Shown here one piece after another: positions 1 to 8,207 of a stretch of 64,000 bases of DNA. Position 1 is the stretch's first letter. Every line of letters starts with the position of its first letter. The DNA lies in contig DILT01000019.1 of NCBI GenBank assembly GCA_002425185.1, positions 304 to 64,303 on the forward strand. Reading direction: 5' to 3'. Below the pieces are notes generated by a model. It was not told the DNA's origin. It saw only the letters and a list, made by a program, of their open reading frames with translations, and did no database searches. A program made the translations under genes and the position numbers. The stretch is from Flammeovirgaceae bacterium UBA5585. Its GTDB lineage: Bacteria > Bacteroidota > Bacteroidia > Cytophagales > Cyclobacteriaceae.

Positions 1-13
1 GCTCTTCCGATCT
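1..13 (+). other. Illumina adapter remnant at contig end
   Basis: The first 13 bases, GCTCTTCCGATCT, are identical to the 3' end of the standard Illumina TruSeq read adapter. The purA reading frame stays open through them, but the homology ends at the residues ISTGP, exactly where the adapter begins. This is a library artefact that survived assembly. Base 1 is therefore a physical contig end and these bases are not genomic. Confidence 0.93.
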
Positions 14-1256
14 CGGGGCCGGTTGAAATTAAAGTAATGGGAACTTGCAGTTCATCTTCCAGAAAATCAATGTATTGACTCAACTCACCTGGAAGATCGC
101 TCAAGGAATTTCCGGTTAATGGCACATTCCAACCTTTCATATTTTCATAAATAGGCGTAATTTTTTCATTAACCAGTTCGTAAGGAAGCGCACTTGTAAT
201 GGATCCATCCTTTAACTGGTACTTTGTACACACTTTAATTGTTGGAAATACGCTCAGCACATCGGCCTTCATCATTAACAACTGCGTGACGCCATTTATC
301 ATGATGGAATATTTTAGTGATGGGATATCAATCCATCCACACCGCCTGGGGCGACCGGTGGTTGATCCGAATTCATTTCCCTGCTTTCGCATAAGTTCTC
401 CCTCTTCATTCTGGAGTTCGGTAGGAAATGGACCACTGCCTACCCGTGTGCTATACGCCTTAAAGATTCCATATACCTCCCCGATATGGCGTGGCGCAAC
501 TCCTAATCCCGTGCAGGCACCTGCTGTTACTGTATTTGAACTTGTTACAAATGGATAACTTCCAAAATCAATATCCAATAAAGAGCCTTGTGCTCCTTCC
601 GCCAAAATGGAAGAACCTTCCTGCAACTCATGATTAATCAGGTATTCACTTTCCACCAGTTTAAACTGTTTCAAAAAATCAACAGCATCCAGAAACTGAG
701 CTTCAAGTTCAGACCAATTAAAATTCAGCTCCAGATTTTTGAGGATAGCAAAATGGATTTCTGTAAGATGCCTGAATTTGTCGTGGAACTTATCGGATAG
801 GATATCGCCAACTCTCAAACCTTGCCGACCGATTTTATCCTGATACGTTGGGCCAATTCCCTTTAGGGTAGAACCAATTTTACTTTCGCCTTTTGCAGTT
901 TCGTAAGCTTGATCTAACAACCTGTGTGTGGGAATTATTAAAGAAGCTTTCTTTGATATATAAAGATTCTCTAAGACGTTAAGATTGAATTTCTTTAGTG
1001 ATTCGATTTCGCGCTTAAAAATAACAGGGTCAAGTACAACGCCATTTCCAATAATGTTTTTGGTTTTCTCCCGAAAAATACCGGATGGTATTTGATGAAG
1101 TACGTGCTTGATACCATCAAACTCCAAGGTATGCCCAGCATTAGGTCCGCCCTGAAAGCGGGCCACCACATCGTATTTTGGAGCCAGTACATCAACAATT
1201 TTTCCTTTTCCCTCGTCTCCCCATTGAAGACCCAATAAAACATCAACTTTTGCCAT
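14..1256 (-). CDS. purA: Adenylosuccinate synthase, 3' end missing
   Basis: Catalyses GTP-dependent joining of IMP and aspartate to adenylosuccinate, the first committed step of AMP synthesis, in the cytosol. Translating the minus strand from the ATG at 1256 gives MAKVDVLLGLQWGDEGKGK, the GTP-binding and active-site loop typical of PurA, followed by a QGGPNAGHT-type segment, STLKGIGPTYQDK, and near the end GSTTGRPRRCGW. About 414 residues are present; the family normally has 425-430. It stops at ISTGP, about 15 residues before the expected C terminus, where adapter sequence begins, so the truncation is technical. It lies 25 bp after the STAS gene and probably shares a transcript with fur and that gene. 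Confidence 0.97.
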
Positions 1257-1281
1257 GTGAACGTTGCGTAAACTGAACTAA

Positions 1282-1617
1282 CTATTTTATTACCTCATCT
1301 TCCGATTTGATGACATGGAAGATGGCATTTAATTTTGTAATGACGAGAAGTTTTTTAACACTTTCGGAGGGGTTAAGCAGATATACTTCTCCTCCCTTGT
1401 TTCTAAACTTAGTAAGGATGGTGATTAATACCCCGATACCACTACTATTAATGTACCTAAGCGCTGAAATATCAACGATACAACTTTTTATGTTCTGCTG
1501 AACAGCACTTGATGCTACTTGCAATACATTTGCCCCATCATTTTCTCCTATAAGATCACCCTCAAGATGAAGGATCAGAATATCATTTTTAATTTCACTG
1601 TTATACTTCATATCCAT
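1282..1617 (-). CDS. STAS-domain protein (anti-sigma factor antagonist-like)
   Basis: A stand-alone STAS domain of 111 residues, the fold of SpoIIAA/RsbV anti-anti-sigma factors. These bind a serine-kinase anti-sigma factor and are controlled by phosphorylation of one serine. The diagnostic segment is DISALRYINSSGIGVLI near residues 48-64, whose double serine is in the usual phosphorylation position. No kinase or phosphatase partner is adjacent. The gene starts 6 bp after the stop of the Fur-family gene and is followed 25 bp later by purA. In Bacteroidota such single STAS proteins are common and their partners are mostly unknown, so the exact target is not predicted here. Confidence 0.85.
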   Translation of the reverse strand: MDMKYNSEIKNDILILHLEGDLIGENDGANVLQVASSAVQQNIKSCIVDISALRYINSSGIGVLITILTKFRNKGGEVYLLNPSESVKKLLVITKLNAIFHVIKSEDEVIK

Positions 1618-1623
1618 TTGAAA

Positions 1624-2097
1624 TTAGAGGTTCTGTTTCTTTTTATTCTCACAATCGGGTTTATTACAAGATGCATACAAAATTAATGAGTGGTGCATGA
1701 CATTAAAATGAAGAATCTCTTCTACTGTTTTTTGTATGTTCTGAATGCGGGGGTCACAAAACTCTATAACTTTATGGCAATCGGTGCAGATTAAATGGTC
1801 ATGCTGTTTAAAACCATATGATTTTTCATACTGCGCAAGGTTTTTCCCGAACTGATGTTTACTCACCAGATCGCACTCTACCAAAAGGTCTAACGTATTA
1901 TAAACCGTTGCCCGGCTTACCCGATAATTGTTATTCTTCATGCTGATGTAGAGCGACTCAACATCAAAATGACCTTTGCGTGAATATATTTCTTCCAGAA
2001 TGGCATACCGTTCAGGGGTTTTACGCAAGGCCTTGTTTTCCAGGTATGCTGAAAAAATTTTCTTTACCTCTTCGTATATGTTCGTGGTGGTAGTCAT
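1624..2097 (-). CDS. Fur-family metal-dependent transcriptional repressor
   Basis: A 157-residue Fur-superfamily regulator: N-terminal winged helix (about 1-90) and C-terminal dimerisation and metal domain. Visible hallmarks are the recognition-helix region RVSRATVYNTLDLL, the segment HDHLICTDCHKVIEF with the first zinc-binding Cys pair, and a second Cys pair, CNKPDC, near the C terminus. Full-length and intact. The family senses Fe(II), Zn(II), Mn(II) or peroxide; residues visible here do not settle Fur versus PerR or Zur. It is the first gene of a probable fur-STAS-purA unit and has a near-perfect Bacteroidota promoter just upstream, which leaves a leader of only a few bases. Confidence 0.93.
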   Translation of the reverse strand: MTTTTNIYEEVKKIFSAYLENKALRKTPERYAILEEIYSRKGHFDVESLYISMKNNNYRVSRATVYNTLDLLVECDLVSKHQFGKNLAQYEKSYGFKQHDHLICTDCHKVIEFCDPRIQNIQKTVEEILHFNVMHHSLILYASCNKPDCENKKKQNL

Positions 2098-2110
2098 TCA
2101 GAATTACGGG

Positions 2111-2141
2111 CAAAGATAAGAACAGGCTTTCCCCGTTCAAA
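2111..2141 (-). promoter_or_regulatory. Bacteroidota-type promoter of the fur unit
   Basis: On the minus strand, TTTG (2141-2138) is followed after 19 bases by TATCTTTG (2118-2111). This matches the known Bacteroidota consensus TTTG-N~19-TAnnTTTG exactly. The expected start of transcription falls about 7 bases before the fur ATG at 2097. Confidence 0.75.
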
Positions 2142-2164
2142 CAGGGAATGCATCAGGATTTGAG

Positions 2165-4387
2165 CTATTCAACCAACTTGGAGTCGAAGCGGCTCACCTT
2201 AACAACGCCTTCCACTTTCTCCAATTTGTTAACCAATTGTTCTAAATGACGGGTATCGTGTACATACAGCATGATCTCACCTTCAAATATTCCCGAATCA
2301 GTGTAAAAGGACATGGAACTCATGTTTACCTTTAGTTCCTCCGAGATGATTTTTGACACATCATTAATAAGTCCTACCCGATCGGTGCCCTTGATTTTCA
2401 ACCCGGTTAAAAAGGCGACTTCGTGCTGGGAGGTCCATTTTGCTTTAACCACCCGATTTCCATGGTTGGCCAATAATTCGGCTGCATTTGGACAGGTTGT
2501 ACGGTGGATTTTAATCCCCTCACTTACCGTTACAAATCCAAAGACATCATCACCAGGAATAGGGGTGCAGCATTTTGCCAGTTTGTAATCCACAATATCC
2601 ATGTCTTCGCCAATCAGCAAAATATCCTCATAGCGACCTTTAATTTTGGTGATTTCCTGTTCGATTGCCTGGGCATCTGCAACTCGTACATTGGGCTTGT
2701 TTTTAAGAGGCGATTTGGGTTTAAAGTCTTTGAATCGCTTAATATCCGCTGCAGGTATAATGCCCTTACCAATGCGGTAGAACAAATCAAAATGAGAAGG
2801 CAGGTTAAAAAACTCACGAAGTTGCTCCATCACAATTTGTGTTGGATCAACCTTCATCTGTTTCAATTTGCGTAATACGATTTCCTTACCATCTTCCGCA
2901 ACTTTCTTTTTATCCTCCTTCAGTACATCTTTAATGCGACTTTTAGCTTTAGAGGTTATGGCAAAGCGCAGCCAGTCTTCATGTGGTTTTTGTTTCTGGG
3001 AGGTAAGGATCTCAATCTGATCACCATTTTTTAAAATATAGTTAATAGGCACCAACTTGTTATTCACCTTGGCCCCAATACATTTTGAGCCCACTTGTGT
3101 ATGAATTTCAAATGCGAAGTCAAGTGCAGTGGCACCATAAGGAAGTGTTTTTAACTCACCCTTAGGGGTAAATACAAACACTTCGTCACTAAATAGGTTA
3201 CCCCTAAAATCATTTACAAAATCGAGGGCAGAGTGATCATTTTGTGCCAAAGAATCCCGGACTTTCACTAACCATTTCTCCAGGTTTGATTCATGTGCCG
3301 AAGCTGTCTCTTTATATTTCCAATGAGCCGCATAGCCCTTTTCAGCAATTTCGTCCATTCGCTGGGTACGTATCTGAACCTCAACCCACTGCCCATTTTT
3401 AGCCATTACCGTTGTGTGTAACGATTCATACCCATTGGCTTTTGGCGTACTGATCCAGTCGCGAAGTCGATCGGGATTAGGTGTATAAAAATCAGTTACA
3501 ACTGAATAAACCTGCCAACACACAGCCTTTTCATTTTCGACTGGCACATCAATTATGATTCGTATGGCAAAAAGATCATACACTTCTTCAAATGGAATAT
3601 TTTGCTTGCGCATTTTATTCCAGATGGAGTAAATAGATTTCGGGCGACCTTTTATTTCATATTTGATTTTATACCGATCCAGCTCCTCTTTAATCGGTTG
3701 CATAAAGCTCTTTATGAATTTATTTCGGGATGCCCGGGTGTCATCAATATTCTGGGCGATGGATTCATACACGGGCCGATCTGTAAACCGCAGATACAAA
3801 TCCTCCAGCTCGCTCTTTATGGCATTAAGACCCAAGCGATGAGCCAGTGGCGCATAGAGATAAATGGTTTCGGATGAGATTTTTAATTGCTTGTTGCGCG
3901 GCATGCTATCCAACGTACGCATGTTGTGCAACCGATCGGCCAGCTTAATCAAAATAACCCTTACATCATCGGCCAGGGTGAAAAGCATTTTTCTGAAATT
4001 CTCTGCCTGCTGTGAGGTTCCAAATTCAAAAACCCCTGAAACCTTGGTGAGGCCGTCAATAATCTGAGCCACCTTTTTGCCAAACATCCGTTCGATGTCG
4101 GTTAATTCGATGTCGGTGTCTTCTACAACATCGTGTAATAATGCAGCAATAATGGAGGTTGTTCCCAGTCCGATTTCCTCCACGCAAATTTGGGCAACAG
4201 CCAACGGGTGAAAGATATACGGCTCACCCGATTTTCTGCGCATATCCTTATGGGCTTCCAAGGCCATTGAAAAGGCCTTTTTGATACGCCCCGCATCGCC
4301 ATCTTTCAATACAGGCTTCGCCTTTCTCAGCAGTTTTCTGTATCGACCAATTATTTCCTTCTTCTCCTGCTCTACATCAATTACCAT
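2165..4387 (-). CDS. Bifunctional (p)ppGpp synthetase/hydrolase, RelA/SpoT family
   Basis: Makes and degrades the stringent-response alarmones pppGpp and ppGpp. The 740 residues follow the long Rel layout. An HD hydrolase domain (about 30-200) has the metal ligands H60 and H85-D86 in AALLHDVVEDT, so hydrolysis should be active. A synthetase domain (about 240-370) includes RPKSIYSIWNKM and the loop around YESLHTTV. Then come a TGS domain (about 400-465), a helical and conserved-cysteine region with KCCTPIPGDDV (about 610), and a C-terminal ACT domain (about 665-735). Both catalytic halves look intact, so it is probably the genome's main Rel enzyme. It is divergent from the tRNA-Leu/tig region. 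Confidence 0.96.
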   Translation of the reverse strand: MVIDVEQEKKEIIGRYRKLLRKAKPVLKDGDAGRIKKAFSMALEAHKDMRRKSGEPYIFHPLAVAQICVEEIGLGTTSIIAALLHDVVEDTDIELTDIERMFGKKVAQIIDGLTKVSGVFEFGTSQQAENFRKMLFTLADDVRVILIKLADRLHNMRTLDSMPRNKQLKISSETIYLYAPLAHRLGLNAIKSELEDLYLRFTDRPVYESIAQNIDDTRASRNKFIKSFMQPIKEELDRYKIKYEIKGRPKSIYSIWNKMRKQNIPFEEVYDLFAIRIIIDVPVENEKAVCWQVYSVVTDFYTPNPDRLRDWISTPKANGYESLHTTVMAKNGQWVEVQIRTQRMDEIAEKGYAAHWKYKETASAHESNLEKWLVKVRDSLAQNDHSALDFVNDFRGNLFSDEVFVFTPKGELKTLPYGATALDFAFEIHTQVGSKCIGAKVNNKLVPINYILKNGDQIEILTSQKQKPHEDWLRFAITSKAKSRIKDVLKEDKKKVAEDGKEIVLRKLKQMKVDPTQIVMEQLREFFNLPSHFDLFYRIGKGIIPAADIKRFKDFKPKSPLKNKPNVRVADAQAIEQEITKIKGRYEDILLIGEDMDIVDYKLAKCCTPIPGDDVFGFVTVSEGIKIHRTTCPNAAELLANHGNRVVKAKWTSQHEVAFLTGLKIKGTDRVGLINDVSKIISEELKVNMSSMSFYTDSGIFEGEIMLYVHDTRHLEQLVNKLEKVEGVVKVSRFDSKLVE

Positions 4388-4470
4388 TCTTCGTTTGCAG
4401 CTTTATTAGGTTGAACTATGAACCCATTAATTTAACACAAAATCAGACTTCTCAATTTCCGAATAATCTA

Positions 4471-4478
4471 TAAATTTG
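4471..4478 (+). promoter_or_regulatory. Putative -7 element of the tRNA-Leu promoter
   Basis: TAAATTTG fits the Bacteroidota -7 consensus TAnnTTTG and lies 60 bases before the tRNA. No TTTG is seen at the usual -33 distance. The stretch immediately upstream, CGAATAATCTA, is nearly repeated in front of tRNA-Arg at 52.5 kb, which supports a real promoter of a particular class. Confidence 0.55.
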
Positions 4479-4538
4479 CGCTCCTTTAAAATTGCTGACG
4501 GAGCTACCCCATCAAAACTAAAGGAAATTACAGAAAAT

Positions 4539-4620
4539 GCGGATGTGGCGTAATTGGTAGCCGCGCCAGACTTAGGATCTGGTGCCGCAAGGCGTGGGGG
4601 TTCGAGTCCCTCCATCCGCA
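4539..4620 (+). tRNA. tRNA-Leu (anticodon UAG)
   Basis: An 82-base cloverleaf with a 7-bp acceptor stem, GCGGATG (4539-4545) pairing with CATCCGC (4613-4619), and discriminator A at 4620. The anticodon stem CCAGA/TCTGG encloses loop CTTAGGA with anticodon TAG. The long variable arm and the GGTTCGAGTCC T-arm fit a class II leucine tRNA. CCA is not encoded. It reads CUN leucine codons. Confidence 0.96.
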
Positions 4621-4629
4621 CAACCCTCG

Positions 4630-4660
4630 AACCCTTAATGCCCCATTGGCATTGAGGGTT
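4630..4660 (+). terminator. Hairpin after tRNA-Leu
   Basis: AACCCTTAATGCC (4630-4642) pairs with GGCATTGAGGGTT (4648-4660) apart from one T/G position, around a short loop. It begins 10 bases after the tRNA. There is no clear T-run after it, so it may be a weak terminator or a processing signal; the trigger factor gene starts only 41 bases later and could be read through. Confidence 0.6.
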
Positions 4661-4701
4661 CTTGATTTAGATAGAATAGAAAGACTTCAAAATTTATTGC
4701 T

Positions 4702-6048
4702 TTGGAAATTACACTGGACAAAAAGAATGCAACGGAAGGTTTAATTAAGGTCAAGTTAAACCAGGGAGATTATAAGTCTAAAGTTGACGAGAAGATCAGA
4801 GACTACGCCCGTAAAGCCAATATTAAAGGGTTCAGGCCTGGCAAAGTACCTAATGGGGTGATTCGCCGGATGTTCGGCAAGTCTATCCTTGTTGAAGAGA
4901 TTAATCAGTTGCTATCCACAAAGCTTAATGAGTACATACGCGACAATAAGCTTCGCATCATTGGCGATCCACTTCCGGTAGCCGATTCCGCCAACGTAAT
5001 CGACTGGGAAAATCAAAAAGACTTTGAATTTGATTACCAGATTGGCCTTGTTGATGATTTTACTTATGAGTTATCACCTAAGGTAAAGATCAAATCCTAT
5101 CCCATTGAAGTTGACAATAAGGTAATTGACGAAACACTTACTGATCTGAAAAAGAGATTTGGCAAAGTAAACTACCCGGAAACAAGTGAAGCGGGTGACA
5201 ACCTTATTGGTGAATTAAGTAATGAGGACGCCAGCTTTAAAAAGGAAGCTGTCTTTATTCAGACGGATAAAATTTCTAAGAAAGAACAAAAGAAATTTAT
5301 TGGCCTAAAGAAAGAAGATACTGTTAGCTTAGACATTGAAAAAATATTTGAGGATAGTGCTGATCTTGCCCAAGTACTCGACACCTCGTTAGAAGAAGCC
5401 AAACAAGCTAAAGGAAAATATACATTAAAGGTCGCCACCATAAGTCGGACAGAACCGGCTGAGATAAACCAGGAATTGTTTGATCGCGTATTTGGTAAGG
5501 ATGCCGTTAAAAATGAAGAAGAGTTTATCCAGAAAATCAAGGAGACCATAGCCGGTAATTACCAACGTGAGACAGAACATTTTTTGGAACACCATGTAGA
5601 AGACCATTTTATAAGCAATACCAAAATAAATTTACCCGAAGGATTTTTGAAGACCTGGCTAAAAGCCACAAGTGAAGGCCAGGTTACCGATGAAATTCTG
5701 GCTAAAGAATTTGACGCCTACACCCGCAACCTGAAGTGGGACTTGATAAAGAACAAAATAGCTGAGGATAACAAAATTCAGGTTGACGCTGAAGAAGTAA
5801 AGAGTAAGGCAAAGGAAATGATTATCGCACAATTTGGCGGACCAGCCATTGCCAGTCAACTGGGCGAAAGGCTGGATGCTATTGCTGACAACTATCTTTC
5901 AAATGAAAACGGCCAAAACTTTATGAAGCTTTATAACCAACTCCGCAACGAGCGGATTATGAAGCACATTAAAGAGAATATTAGTGTAAACGAGAAAAAG
6001 GTAAGTTTGGAAGAGTTTAAAAAAATAGTGGAAGAACACCGCCATTAA
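4702..6048 (+). CDS. tig: Trigger factor, ribosome-associated chaperone
   Basis: Binds at the ribosome exit tunnel and shields nascent chains. The 448 residues contain the ribosome-binding N-terminal domain (about 1-140) with the signature GFRPGKVPNGVIRRMFG (residues about 43-59), a middle region in the place of the FKBP-type PPIase domain (about 150-245) that looks divergent, and the long helical C-terminal chaperone arms. The start is a TTG at 4702: homologues begin MEITLDKK-like, no in-frame ATG fits, and no clear ribosome binding site is visible, as usual in this phylum. The short gap after tRNA-Leu suggests possible co-transcription. A strong terminator follows. Confidence 0.95.
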   Translation: MEITLDKKNATEGLIKVKLNQGDYKSKVDEKIRDYARKANIKGFRPGKVPNGVIRRMFGKSILVEEINQLLSTKLNEYIRDNKLRIIGDPLPVADSANVIDWENQKDFEFDYQIGLVDDFTYELSPKVKIKSYPIEVDNKVIDETLTDLKKRFGKVNYPETSEAGDNLIGELSNEDASFKKEAVFIQTDKISKKEQKKFIGLKKEDTVSLDIEKIFEDSADLAQVLDTSLEEAKQAKGKYTLKVATISRTEPAEINQELFDRVFGKDAVKNEEEFIQKIKETIAGNYQRETEHFLEHHVEDHFISNTKINLPEGFLKTWLKATSEGQVTDEILAKEFDAYTRNLKWDLIKNKIAEDNKIQVDAEEVKSKAKEMIIAQFGGPAIASQLGERLDAIADNYLSNENGQNFMKLYNQLRNERIMKHIKENISVNEKKVSLEEFKKIVEEHRH

Positions 6049-6072
6049 ACTAAAATATGCCTTTTTACGACT

Positions 6073-6105
6073 ATGGTTTTGGTGCTCCCAAAACCATTTT
6101 TGTTT
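6073..6105 (+). terminator. Rho-independent terminator of tig
   Basis: ATGGTTTTGG (6073-6082), loop TGCTC, CCAAAACCAT (6088-6097), then a T-rich tail TTTTGTTT. Perfect 10-bp stem, 25 bases after the trigger factor stop. Confidence 0.9.
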
Positions 6106-6199
6106 AAATCGGGTTTACCACTGAAGATTTATATTAATTTCCTTGAGGCTATTCCGGTAAAAACCATAATTTGACACACATAAACAGTAAACATTCCCT

Positions 6200-6871
6200 A
6201 TGAACAATACCAACGAATTCAGAAAATACGCTGTGCACCATCTGGGCATGAGCGGTGCCACTATTGACGACTATGCTCAAAAAATTGAAAACATGACGCA
6301 GTATGTAATCGAAGAGCGTCCTGGAAATTTTCGTGCAATTGACGTATTTACCCGATTGATTTCAGACAGGATTATCTTCCTGGGCATGGGCGTTGACGAC
6401 CAGATTGCCAACCTGCTCATTGCCCAATTGCTTTTCCTCGAATCAGCAGATCCGAAGAAAGACATCATTATGTACATCAATAGCCCCGGTGGTTCCGTTT
6501 ATGCCGGGCTTGGAATTTATGATACCATGCAATACATAAACCCCGATGTGGCTACCATCTGTATTGGATTGGCCGCTTCCATGGCAGCAGTATTGTTAAC
6601 GGCCGGGGCACCTAAGAAGCGCTCAGGTCTTCCGCATTCGCGCATAATGATTCACCAGCCGATGAGTGGTATGCAGGGCCAGGCTTCTGATATGGAGATT
6701 TCGCTTCGTCAAACGCTGGAGGTAAAAAAGGACTTGTATAATATCATTTCAAAGCACAGCGGCCAGAAATACGAGAAAATTGAGAAAGACTCCGACCGCG
6801 ACTACTGGATGCGTGCCCATGAGGCCAAGGAATATGGCCTGATTGACGAGGTTTTGGAGCGTAAGAAGTAA
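6200..6871 (+). CDS. clpP: ATP-dependent Clp protease proteolytic subunit
   Basis: Serine peptidase (family S14) that forms the tetradecameric barrel of the Clp protease and works with the ClpX unfoldase encoded just downstream. The 223 residues show the catalytic triad: S127 in GLAASMAA, H152 in MIHQPMSG, and an aspartate near 197 in EKDSDRDYW. The oxyanion-hole segment SPGGSV lies at 95-100. Full length with a short N-terminal propeptide-like extension. The tig terminator isolates it from tig. It is separated from clpX by a 103-bp spacer that holds a long palindrome with its own promoter-like element, so clpX may be transcribed both from here and independently. Confidence 0.97.
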   Translation: MNNTNEFRKYAVHHLGMSGATIDDYAQKIENMTQYVIEERPGNFRAIDVFTRLISDRIIFLGMGVDDQIANLLIAQLLFLESADPKKDIIMYINSPGGSVYAGLGIYDTMQYINPDVATICIGLAASMAAVLLTAGAPKKRSGLPHSRIMIHQPMSGMQGQASDMEISLRQTLEVKKDLYNIISKHSGQKYEKIEKDSDRDYWMRAHEAKEYGLIDEVLERKK

Positions 6872-6879
6872 TTAGATGA

Positions 6880-6968
6880 TTAGTCAATAAGTCAATTAGT
6901 CAATGGGTTATGAAATATTTGGTACCTTTGTATTCCATTAGCCCATTGGCTAATTGACTTATCACTAA
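6880..6968. repeat. Long imperfect palindrome between clpP and clpX
   Basis: The left arm (6880-6912), read backwards as its complement, matches the right arm (6936-6968) at about 29 of 33 positions. The core of the arm is CTAATTGACTTAT with CCCATTG. The central 23 bases contain TACCTTTG. It could form a cruciform or an RNA stem between the two genes. Its arms contain short internal repeats (GTCAAT), which suggests a REP-like mobile palindrome. Confidence 0.8.
6923..6930 (+). promoter_or_regulatory. Putative -7 element for clpX in palindrome loop
   Basis: TACCTTTG is an exact match to TAnnTTTG, 44 bases before the clpX ATG at 6975. No matching TTTG is found about 19 bases upstream, because that region is the palindrome arm. 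Confidence 0.45.
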
Positions 6969-6974
6969 TTAATT

Positions 6975-8207
6975 ATGGCTGAAGTAACCTGTTCATTTTG
7001 CGGCAGAAACAAGAAGGATGTAGACCTGATGATTTCGGGTATTCACGCCCATATCTGTGACAAGTGCGTTACACAAGCCAGCCAGATTTTACAAGAAGAA
7101 AAGAAAAGCAAAACCGAAGCCGGGGTAACCCCCAACTTTAAACTTGTAAAGCCTCAGGAAATAAAGAAGTTTTTAGATGAGTACGTTATAGGGCAGGATG
7201 AGGCAAAAAAAGTAATGTCAGTTGCGGTGTACAATCACTACAAGCGATTGATGCAGCGCAAAATTGATTCAGATATTACGATTGAAAAATCCAACATTAT
7301 TATGGTAGGCGAAACCGGTACCGGAAAGACCTACCTGGCCCGTACACTTGCTAAACTTTTACAAGTTCCTTTTTGCATAGCCGATGCCACTGTGCTTACA
7401 GAGGCTGGTTATGTAGGCGAAGATGTAGAAAGTATTTTAACCCGTTTATTACAAGCTGCAGACTACAATGTTGAAGCGGCTGAACGCGGGATTGTTTACA
7501 TTGATGAAATTGACAAAATCGCCCGTAAGTCGGATAACCCTTCCATTACACGCGATGTTAGTGGAGAAGGTGTTCAGCAGGCTTTATTAAAATTATTGGA
7601 AGGAACATCGGTCAATGTTCCCCCACAAGGCGGCCGTAAGCATCCCGATCAGAAAATGATCAGCGTGAACACTGAAAACATACTATTTATTTGTGGTGGT
7701 GCATTTGAAGGAATATCCCGATTTATTGCCAACCGGTTAAACACCCGGCCACTTGGCTTTGCGTCTTCTTCAGGCCTGCACCCTTCCGATATCGACAAAG
7801 ACAATTTAATTCAGTTTGTTTCAGCTCAGGATCTTAAAAGTTTTGGGCTCATCCCTGAACTCATCGGACGGTTACCGGTACTCTCCTTCCTTAACCCGTT
7901 GGACCATGCTGCCCTGCGTAAAATTTTAACTGAACCGAAAAACGCTTTAGTAAAACAATACAAAAAGCTTTTTGAAATGGAGAACATTGAGGTTGAGTTT
8001 AAAGATGGAGCGATTGATTTTATAGTAGAAAAGGCTGTTGAATTCAAACTTGGCGCACGTGGTCTGCGCAGCATCTGTGAGGCTGTTATCAATGATGCCA
8101 TGTTTGAACTTCCTTCCGAAAAAACAGTTGAGAAGTTAGTGATTACCCGTGCTTACGCAGAAGAAAAATTCAGTCGTTCGCAATACAGTAAGCTGAAAGT
8201 AGCGTAG
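6975..8207 (+). CDS. clpX: ATP-dependent Clp protease ATP-binding subunit ClpX
   Basis: AAA+ unfoldase that recognises tagged substrates and feeds them to ClpP. The 410 residues contain an N-terminal four-cysteine zinc-binding domain (C6, C9, C28, C31), Walker A GETGTGKT at 112-119, Walker B with IDEIDKI near 177-183, and the sensor and pore segments expected of the family. Full length. Its stop codon TAG (8205-8207) directly abuts the stop codon of lpxB on the other strand (8208-8210), leaving no intergenic space and no room for a separate terminator between the convergent genes. Confidence 0.98.
   Translation: MAEVTCSFCGRNKKDVDLMISGIHAHICDKCVTQASQILQEEKKSKTEAGVTPNFKLVKPQEIKKFLDEYVIGQDEAKKVMSVAVYNHYKRLMQRKIDSDITIEKSNIIMVGETGTGKTYLARTLAKLLQVPFCIADATVLTEAGYVGEDVESILTRLLQAADYNVEAAERGIVYIDEIDKIARKSDNPSITRDVSGEGVQQALLKLLEGTSVNVPPQGGRKHPDQKMISVNTENILFICGGAFEGISRFIANRLNTRPLGFASSSGLHPSDIDKDNLIQFVSAQDLKSFGLIPELIGRLPVLSFLNPLDHAALRKILTEPKNALVKQYKKLFEMENIEVEFKDGAIDFIVEKAVEFKLGARGLRSICEAVINDAMFELPSEKTVEKLVITRAYAEEKFSRSQYSKLKVA

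Noticed and set aside
199..558. Plus-strand frame of 119 residues at the contig start
   Set aside because: It is antisense to purA and has no recognisable motif.
995..1246. Minus-strand frame of 83 residues
   Set aside because: It is another frame within purA, whose true frame shows clear PurA motifs.
4427..4621. Reading frame antisense to tRNA-Leu with MEGLEPPRLAAPDPKSG-type translation
   Set aside because: It is the well-known translation of a tRNA complement and is explained by the tRNA-Leu on the other strand.
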